Both the position numbers and the translations under genes were made by a program. DNA of 29,729 nucleotides from positions 1 to 29,729 of the forward strand of contig CAWVRK010000021.1 in the NCBI GenBank assembly GCA_963932955.1. The letters run 5' to 3'. Positions 24,472 through 29,729 of the stretch are shown in pieces (within the stretch, counting starts at the first letter, position 1; each line of letters begins with the position of its first letter). Below the pieces are notes generated by a model. It saw only the letters and a program-made list of their open reading frames with translations, searched no databases and had not been told where the DNA came from. Source of the DNA: Flavicella sp963932955 (GTDB lineage Bacteria > Bacteroidota > Bacteroidia > Flavobacteriales > Flavobacteriaceae).

Positions 24472-25377
24472 CTACAAAATCATTTCTTTGTAAGTCAAAA
24501 CCGTACTGTAACCTTTCTCCTTGAAGTAGGCAGGGGTTGTTTTGTCACCTGTTGCCAAAACAAAATCGCCTCCCCAGGCGCCCAAACTTTTGACGACACC
24601 GAAGTAATCGCCAAATAACCGTTCTTTGACAGGAGTGAGCCGCAAGGCCTTTGCAATCAATTGTTCATGAAAAGTCAGAAGGGTTTCAAACTCATTTAAT
24701 GTTGTCGCTTTGCTAATTTTTTTGGTGATTTCAGAGATTTCAACACAGAGTGTTTCTTTGCCCTTTGCCATGGATTTGTACAAACGAATTCCTTCTTTGC
24801 TGTCTTGCTTTTGATTCAGATAAACAAAGTACAGGTGCTCAGAAAAAGCAGGTTCAAAAGAAATGGGCGTTGCTTTTTGAGTTCCCCCCGCTCTATGGTA
24901 ATGAATCGGTGTGTTTTCTTGTGCACATGCGATGTCATAACCACTGCCTCCAAAAGAATTCTGCAACAATTCAAAAGCGTCGACTTTGGCCCAGGCAGCG
25001 ATGTTGTTGATCAAGGTAGATGACGTTCCTAGTCCCCAATTATTTGGAAAACTGAGACGGGTCTGCACCTTCATTCCGGATGGCTCCTTCAAAAAAGAAG
25101 GGTTTGCTTTTTGGGCAGCGAAAAGAATTTGTTTCAAGGTATTTTCAATCGGGTCTTCAGAAGTCGATGCCAACTGATCCAAGTCAAATTTTGTTTGAAA
25201 CCAACAAGCTCCTGTATGGGTAAAACTTTCCCAAACCAAATTGGGATGCTCCGTTTGAAAGACGTTCAATTCTTGTCCAAATTTAGTGGGCAACGCCAAA
25301 GACAAAGCGCCGTCTAAGACAGCGTATTCTCCAGTAATCAACAATTTACCGTTGCTGTAATAGCTTTGTGGCTCCAT
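24472..25377 (-). CDS. GYDIA-family GHMP kinase, candidate phosphomevalonate kinase
   Basis: GHMP kinase of 301 residues. Motif 1 is YSNGKLLITGEYAVLDGALS at 7-26, as in mevalonate and phosphomevalonate kinases. Motif 2 is PNNWGLGTSSTLI at 111-123. The GSGYDIACA motif (family name GYDIA, 146-150) resembles the GxGYDxA of phosphomevalonate kinases. Motif 3 near the C-terminus reads SLGAWGGDFVLAT, which lacks the usual Gly-rich run of three or more glycines. It lies between HMG-CoA reductase and an HI0933 flavoprotein. A separate mevalonate kinase and mvaD are in the window and no other phosphomevalonate kinase is, so that role is the simplest inference. It is not proven by sequence. Confidence 0.87.
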   Translation of the reverse strand: MEPQSYYSNGKLLITGEYAVLDGALSLALPTKFGQELNVFQTEHPNLVWESFTHTGACWFQTKFDLDQLASTSEDPIENTLKQILFAAQKANPSFLKEPSGMKVQTRLSFPNNWGLGTSSTLINNIAAWAKVDAFELLQNSFGGSGYDIACAQENTPIHYHRAGGTQKATPISFEPAFSEHLYFVYLNQKQDSKEGIRLYKSMAKGKETLCVEISEITKKISKATTLNEFETLLTFHEQLIAKALRLTPVKERLFGDYFGVVKSLGAWGGDFVLATGDKTTPAYFKEKGYSTVLTYKEMIL

Positions 25378-25461
25378 AGGTGAAAATAAATTTTAAATCT
25401 TTTTTGAGTAGAGAAAGATGTTGAATTCAGGCTGGAATGGCATGTTTCTCCCTCTGTTGTT

Positions 25462-26742
25462 TTATTGCAATTTTTCATACATTTCTTGAACAGCACTGTG
25501 GGATACCGGCTGGTCTTTAAAATGAGCAACGAGTTTTTCTTTTTGCTTCTCGTTGGCTCCCAGTTGGTTGAGAATGTTCATCAGGTGCATTTTCATATGT
25601 CCCTTCTGAATTCCTGTGGTGGTCAATGCCCTCAAAGCCGCAAAATTCTGTGCCAAACCCGCCACAGCAATGATTTCCATCAGCGCTTCCGCAGAAGGGT
25701 TTTGCAAGAGTTGCAACGACAATTTAGCCATCGGATGCAAGGAAGTCAAACCCCCAACAGTCCCCAACGCAAGAGGCAGCTCGATCCAAAACCGAAAGTG
25801 GCCGTCTTTGACTTCGCAGTGAGTCAAACTTTTGTAACTACCGTCTTTTGAGGCATAAGCATGGGCACAGGCCTCGATGGCTCTAAAATCATTGCCGGTC
25901 GCCAAAACCAAGGCGTCAATACCGTTCATAATTCCTTTGTTGTGGGTCACCGCTCTGTGGGGTTCCACATTGGCAATGTCTACCGCATTTTTAAATTTTA
26001 AGGCATACGCAAGCGCTGTTTCTGGGTCACTATCAGGTACCAAATCTGTAAGCGGACAGGAAACTTCTGCTTTGACCAAGCATTCCGGGACGTAGTTGGA
26101 CAAGATGCTCATCACAACCTGTATGTCTTCTCTTTCAAAAGTGGAGGCGATAACTTCCAAACAAGAGTTGATAAAGTTGGCTCCCATGGAATCTTTGGTA
26201 TCAAAGGTCACGTGCAGTTGAAAGTAATTGGCCAATTGATCTGTTTTGCAGCGCAGTTCGATGTCCAAAATACCGCCACCTCTTTTGCGCATATTTTTAG
26301 TGAGGCCTTCTGTAGCTTTGAGGAGATTCGGTTTGCAGTGTTCAAAATAAGCTTGCAATGTTTTGGGATCTCCTCGGTACATAAAATGCACTTGCCCGAT
26401 TTTTACAGTTCCCAATACGGTGGCTCGAAAGCCGCCACGTGAACGCCAAAACTTAGCCACCAAAGAAGCTGCAGCGACTACGGAACTTTCTTCAAGCACC
26501 ATGGGGATGGCGTATTCTCGATCATTGATCAAAAAATTGGGTGCCACTCCATAAGGAAGGTAAAAGTTAGAAATGGTATTCTCAATAAAATCGTCATGCA
26601 ATTGTTGCAATTGTACATCTGTGTTCCAGTAGCGCTTCAACGTTTCTTTTGTGAGGTGTTGATTTTCAAAGTAATTAGAAGCCAACCACTCTATTTTTTT
26701 TTCTTTTGAGAGTTTTGAAAACCCCGAAATATTTCTGTTCAT
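25462..26742 (-). CDS. mvaA: Hydroxymethylglutaryl-CoA reductase, class II (degradative-type family)
   Basis: Soluble class II HMG-CoA reductase of 426 residues with no membrane domain. Catalytic landmarks are present: MVLEESSVVAAAS with E84/E85, DSMGANFINSCLEVI near 185-200, the HNKGIMNGIDALVLATGND segment near 265-283 with the expected Lys and Asp, and the C-terminal SHSAVQEM with catalytic H415. Members are called degradative after Pseudomonas mevalonii. Where the rest of the mevalonate pathway is encoded nearby, as here, the enzyme is expected to make mevalonate from HMG-CoA. First gene of a row with the GYDIA kinase (84 bases on) and the HI0933 flavoprotein. A TACCTTTG element lies 30 bases upstream. 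Confidence 0.95.
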   Translation of the reverse strand: MNRNISGFSKLSKEKKIEWLASNYFENQHLTKETLKRYWNTDVQLQQLHDDFIENTISNFYLPYGVAPNFLINDREYAIPMVLEESSVVAAASLVAKFWRSRGGFRATVLGTVKIGQVHFMYRGDPKTLQAYFEHCKPNLLKATEGLTKNMRKRGGGILDIELRCKTDQLANYFQLHVTFDTKDSMGANFINSCLEVIASTFEREDIQVVMSILSNYVPECLVKAEVSCPLTDLVPDSDPETALAYALKFKNAVDIANVEPHRAVTHNKGIMNGIDALVLATGNDFRAIEACAHAYASKDGSYKSLTHCEVKDGHFRFWIELPLALGTVGGLTSLHPMAKLSLQLLQNPSAEALMEIIAVAGLAQNFAALRALTTTGIQKGHMKMHLMNILNQLGANEKQKEKLVAHFKDQPVSHSAVQEMYEKLQ

Positions 26743-26772
26743 ATAGATTCAAAAAAACTGATTTACTACTCG

Positions 26773-26780
26773 CAAAGGTA
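26773..26780 (-). promoter_or_regulatory. -7 promoter element for HMG-CoA reductase gene
   Basis: Minus-strand TACCTTTG matches TAnnTTTG, 30 bases before the ATG. The -33 partner is not clear. Confidence 0.5.
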
Positions 26781-26849
26781 CTTTTTCCTTTTCACAATTT
26801 ATTAAGTTACAGGATTTAAGAACCAAATGTTAAAAAAATTTATTACCTT

Positions 26850-26872
26850 AGATTAGTTTAAAACCCTAATCT
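26850..26872. promoter_or_regulatory. Inverted repeat in the divergent gap between HMG-CoA reductase and the barrel gene
   Basis: AGATTAG (26850-26856) and CTAATCT (26866-26872) are a perfect 7-base inverted repeat around nine bases, lying between the two divergent -7 elements. It could be an operator, a small hairpin, or chance in A/T-rich DNA. Confidence 0.3.
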
Positions 26873-26934
26873 CCTCAGAATCGATGCTTCAACTCTGTAA
26901 AACACATCCTTTTTTCTGTTTTTTTTTGCAAGTC

Positions 26935-26942
26935 TACTTTTG
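26935..26942 (+). promoter_or_regulatory. -7 promoter element for the outer-membrane barrel/lipoprotein pair
   Basis: TACTTTTG matches TAnnTTTG, with an untranslated leader of roughly 70 bases before the ATG at 27016, longer than for the other genes here. The -33 region is T-rich without a clear TTTG at the right distance. Confidence 0.45.
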
Positions 26943-27015
26943 TAGGGTTTTCTGCCTTTTTGTTAAACCCTTAGAAAAGATTAAGCACTAACCCATTTAC
27001 CCTAAAACACTTGAC

Positions 27016-27693
27016 ATGAAAAAACATGCGATGCTATTATTCTTATTGACATTGTCATTCGGAATAACCGCCCAAAAAACACAAGAACAAGCAGCGTCCA
27101 CTTCATCTAACCAACACGCCATAGGTATAGGCGCTGGTTCTGGATTCGCAGTCGACTACTCTTACAAAATCAACGATCGTTTTTCTGTCTCTTCTCGGTT
27201 CAACATACTGGCCTATTCCATGGAAGAAATGGAAGAAGAAATCGATGGACAAAATGTATTAATCGATGCAACAGTTGATTTTAAAAACATCGATATTGTA
27301 TTTAGCTATTACCCTTTCAACTCTTCTTTTCGACTCATTGGAGGTGTGGGGTATTTTACGGACAACTCATTGAACATGAACCTTTCTTTTGATGAAAAAG
27401 TGACCATTGGAGAAGTAGATTTTACACCTGATCAAGTTGGTGAAATTACCATCGATAACAAATGGCAACAAATCTCTCCTTATGCAGGAATCGCTTTTGG
27501 ACGTGCCGTACCCAATTCGAAATTTGGTTTTGGTGTGGAATTAGGCACTTACTTTTCTGGGGCTCCTGAGGTGTCATTGGATGCTACCGGAATCATCGAA
27601 AACACCAAAAACCAAGAAACCTTGCTACAAGACAGCTTTTCTGAATTAAAGTACAGGCCCTATCTCTCTCTAAGACTATCCTATTCTATATAA
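27016..27693 (+). CDS. Outer-membrane beta-barrel protein, small porin-like
   Basis: Exported protein of 225 residues. The signal peptide has a Lys-Lys start and a Leu-rich core and ends at ITAQ. The mature part alternates polar and hydrophobic residues in strands joined by short turns: IGIGAGSGFAVDYSYKINDR, RFSVSSRFNILAY, FKNIDIVFSYYPFNSSFRLI and ISPYAGIAFGRAV. The C-terminus LKYRPYLSLRLSYSI is a typical last barrel strand. About eight strands fit the length, as in OmpW/OmpA-like small barrels; no specific substrate can be named. The lipoprotein gene starts 16 bases after its stop, so the two are probably made together. Confidence 0.85.
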   Translation: MKKHAMLLFLLTLSFGITAQKTQEQAASTSSNQHAIGIGAGSGFAVDYSYKINDRFSVSSRFNILAYSMEEMEEEIDGQNVLIDATVDFKNIDIVFSYYPFNSSFRLIGGVGYFTDNSLNMNLSFDEKVTIGEVDFTPDQVGEITIDNKWQQISPYAGIAFGRAVPNSKFGFGVELGTYFSGAPEVSLDATGIIENTKNQETLLQDSFSELKYRPYLSLRLSYSI

Positions 27694-27709
27694 TCAATAT
27701 CCCAAAATA

Positions 27710-29275
27710 ATGAAAACAATCAACAAATTAATATGCACCCTCCTATTCATAGGAGTTACATCTTGTAATTTAGACAAAATTACGAGTTTGAAAGACGACT
27801 TTAGAATTACTGTGACACCTGATGCTGTCGACAATAAAAAAGAAATTCAAATCAACAATGCTACCAACAGTGAGCTAGAGGTTCTCGGCATTAAAATGTC
27901 TATTTCCGGAGATGCCGCTTCCGACATTTATACCTCAGACGGATCTTCAAGTTTCGCGTTTGACAAAGGTAAAATTGTGATTGGGTTGAAAAAAGGAATG
28001 GAACCAAGTCCTGAAAATCCAACCCATGCTTCAATAAAATTGGAAGCAGAAGGTTACCTATCCAAAACAAAAATATTGACCTTTGACGGTTCGGGTTCTG
28101 AAAGCATCAATATCAACCTAGTGAAAATTGATGATTTGCCTGAAACTATTCAGATTGTAGAAGAAACAGGAGCACTTTCTGATGACGAAACAACAACTGA
28201 TATTGAAGTATCTGTAACGTCCTCTGACGAAACCGAAGAATTAGTAAAAATCGTATTAGAAGCTGGCTCTTCGTTTGAAAACGACAATGGAGAACCAATG
28301 GAAGGAAGTGATCTCATTATGAACATTGAAACCTATGAACTCCAAACAGAAATCGTAGATAATGAGACCGGATACAGTGTGAAGGAAGAAATTGAAGGAA
28401 TCACAATACCGGCAAGCGGAGATGATGAAGAAGCTACTTTAGAACCCTTTACAGTATTTTCGTTTGACACAACACTAGACGGAACCCCTGTAAATATTTC
28501 TGAAGATACACCAGCAAAAGTGAGCGTTTCCATTCCGGACGATGGACAAGAATACCAAGTGTTTTTCGTTGAAAAAGGAAGCAACACAGCAATTCCTATT
28601 GCCAGTTTAGTGAGCAATGTAGCAAATAGATCCGCCGGGAGCAATGCATTTACACAATTGCAATTTGAAGCATTTTTAAACGGTTTGTATTTTATTGCTA
28701 TCAAACTTTACCAATCTGCATTTTGTTCAGAAGACCTTACAACTTTGACTTTTTCCAATAACATGGCGGCTGATGTATATCGAATTACATTAAAAGAAGA
28801 CGGAAATATCAAAAGTTCTTCGAATGTTACTTTGTTCAATGGAGAAGAAACCACAATTCAATTCCATCCAAAAAATGACCGTATTTACAGCTTAACTGTC
28901 ATCAACAAAGGGAAAGATGTTTTGAATCAAGAAATCATATGTGGTATGGTTAATCCAACTTTTGAATTGGGTGTTACACAAACTGCATCTTATGTCATTC
29001 CGATGAGCATTACGTGCCCTTCGATAAGTATTGCCTTAGATGAGACACCTATCTACTACAAATCGATTGCTGAAAATAGGTTCTATCCTTATGGAAAAGT
29101 CGTTGCTGGTGAACTGAACAATTCTCCTAAATTGGACCCTAACACAAACTACCAATTCCAATTCTTTTACGAAACAACTAGAACTACAGAAGCGATCTTG
29201 GGTAGTAAAATAGAGGAATTGATCGACAGTTACGACCTAGATGAGATCTGTACTGAAATTGAAGACGAAATTTAA
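27710..29275 (+). CDS. Acidic lipoprotein of unknown function, 521 residues
   Basis: The N-terminus is a lipoprotein signal with lipobox VTSC and lipidated C19. A KDD acidic cluster at about 29-31 may act as a Bacteroidota surface-export signal, but it is further from the cysteine than usual. The mature protein is rich in Glu, Asp, Ser and Thr. The middle (about 145-270) is very acidic, with SDDETTTDIEVSVTSSDETE. Several segments look like Ig-like beta-sandwich strands, and four cysteines lie in the C-terminal half (AFCSED, IICGM, ITCPS, EICTE). I recognise no family. It follows the barrel gene by 16 bases and ends 37 bases before a terminator hairpin. Confidence 0.85.
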   Translation: MKTINKLICTLLFIGVTSCNLDKITSLKDDFRITVTPDAVDNKKEIQINNATNSELEVLGIKMSISGDAASDIYTSDGSSSFAFDKGKIVIGLKKGMEPSPENPTHASIKLEAEGYLSKTKILTFDGSGSESININLVKIDDLPETIQIVEETGALSDDETTTDIEVSVTSSDETEELVKIVLEAGSSFENDNGEPMEGSDLIMNIETYELQTEIVDNETGYSVKEEIEGITIPASGDDEEATLEPFTVFSFDTTLDGTPVNISEDTPAKVSVSIPDDGQEYQVFFVEKGSNTAIPIASLVSNVANRSAGSNAFTQLQFEAFLNGLYFIAIKLYQSAFCSEDLTTLTFSNNMAADVYRITLKEDGNIKSSSNVTLFNGEETTIQFHPKNDRIYSLTVINKGKDVLNQEIICGMVNPTFELGVTQTASYVIPMSITCPSISIALDETPIYYKSIAENRFYPYGKVVAGELNNSPKLDPNTNYQFQFFYETTRTTEAILGSKIEELIDSYDLDEICTEIEDEI

Positions 29276-29311
29276 ATCGTTTTTTTTTAGACAATTTCAC
29301 AAAGAACTTGT

Positions 29312-29345
29312 AAAAAACAGCAACCACAAAAGTTGCTGTTTTTTT
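29312..29345 (+). terminator. Intrinsic terminator after the lipoprotein gene
   Basis: Six A then CAGCAAC (stem to 29324), loop CACAAAA, GTTGCTG (from 29332), then a run of seven T. The A-tract pairs with the T-tract to lengthen the stem. Confidence 0.88.
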
Positions 29346-29429
29346 GTGGAATTTGAAAAATACAATTTATACGTTTGAAACAACCACAAAACAAACCTCT
29401 AAAAAAACAAATATATTCTGATATTTTCA

Positions 29430-29460
29430 TTGTGTAATACATCTAAAATAGATACATTTG
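29430..29460 (+). promoter_or_regulatory. Bacteroidota-type promoter (-33/-7) for tRNA-Thr
   Basis: TTG at 29430-29432 and TACATTTG at 29453-29460 are separated by 20 bases. Transcription would begin near 29466, about 25 bases before the mature tRNA. Confidence 0.6.
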
Positions 29461-29491
29461 CCCCTCTGTAACAATGATACAGACTACAAAA

Positions 29492-29568
29492 GCCGATGTA
29501 GCTCAGCTGGCTAGAGCAGCTGATTTGTAATCAGCAGGTCGTGGGTTCGAGTCCCTCCATCGGCTCCA
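29492..29568 (+). tRNA. tRNA-Thr (anticodon UGU), CCA encoded
   Basis: Acceptor GCCGATG pairs with CATCGGC, the D-stem GCTC with GAGC, and the anticodon stem GCTGA with TCAGC around the loop TTTGTAA, giving anticodon TGT at 29526-29528. The T-loop is TTCGAGT. The T-stem GTGGG/CCCTC has one T-T mismatch. Discriminator T at 29565, then encoded CCA. Confidence 0.96.
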
Positions 29569-29600
29569 AAAGCACTTCTAAATAGAAGTGCTTTTTTTTT
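29568..29600 (+). terminator. Intrinsic terminator of tRNA-Thr
   Basis: Stem AGCACTTCT (29571-29579), loop AAAT, stem AGAAGTGCT (29584-29592), followed by a T run to 29600. It starts directly after the tRNA CCA end. Confidence 0.9.
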
Positions 29601-29729
29601 ACCCAAAACATCAGAAATTCCATTTCTTTTTAATGTTCCTTTTGGTCGATAATGCATTTTTGCAAACATCAAAAGAAACTCAAGATACAAGCCCCTAAAA
29701 TAAGTTTCCACCCAAAAGAGAGCGTACAT

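Noticed and set aside
29511..29729. Minus-strand open frame ending in GGTRTHDLLITNQLL
   Set aside because: It is the reverse complement of the tRNA-Thr; this peptide is a well-known spurious prediction from antisense tRNA, and the rest lies over the tRNA terminator.

Overview
The window looks like a chromosomal housekeeping segment from a member of the Flavobacteriaceae (phylum Bacteroidota). Four things point that way. The sequence is A+T-rich. Many genes carry the Bacteroidota -7 promoter element TAnnTTTG just upstream of the start codon. A complete-looking lower mevalonate pathway includes a GHMP kinase with the GYDIA motif. The replicative polymerase is a DnaE with a DnaQ-type exonuclease fused to its N-terminus. 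I see no IS element, prophage, integron, CRISPR array or other clear sign of recent transfer. No gene-free stretch exceeds 300 bases; the longest are 6574-6849 and 26743-27015.

Layout. 1-1022 (+): membrane acyltransferase cut by the left edge. 1052-6573 (-): dnaE then hemW, five bases apart. 6850-8804 (+): rpsP, rimM and a trmN6-like tRNA methyltransferase. 8925-9350 (-): rhodanese lipoprotein. 9467-9856 (+): DUF423 membrane protein, overlapping tail-to-tail with a 62-residue membrane protein (-). 10130-10516 (+): MazG-like pyrophosphohydrolase. 10520-14277 (-): ilvE, nadA, nadB. 14514-15176 (+): mnmD with a TTG start, ending at a perfect bidirectional terminator shared with the convergent pseudouridine synthase gene.

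15255-26742 is dominated by isoprenoid synthesis. On the minus strand, mvaD, mevalonate kinase, a UbiA-type prenyltransferase and the pseudouridine synthase lie in a row. Further right, also on the minus strand, come HMG-CoA reductase, the GYDIA kinase (best candidate for the phosphomevalonate step) and an HI0933-type flavoprotein. Between the two clusters lies a plus-strand group: thiamine pyrophosphokinase, an 83-residue unknown protein, and a 948-residue exported protein combining an HExxH zinc-peptidase-like region, a TolB/WD40-like propeller and a probable outer-membrane barrel. HMG-CoA reductase, mevalonate kinase, the GYDIA kinase and MvaD would convert HMG-CoA to isopentenyl diphosphate. 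HMG-CoA synthase and IPP isomerase are not in the window.

27016-29275 (+) holds an envelope pair, a small outer-membrane barrel and an acidic 521-residue lipoprotein of unknown function, ending at a terminator. A tRNA-Thr(UGU) with its own promoter and terminator closes the window.

Nothing here is clearly a new system. The items most worth a second look are the HExxH-propeller-barrel protein, the GYDIA kinase, the prenyltransferase with an altered second aspartate motif, the DnaE PHP domain with a lost ligand, and the barrel/lipoprotein pair.
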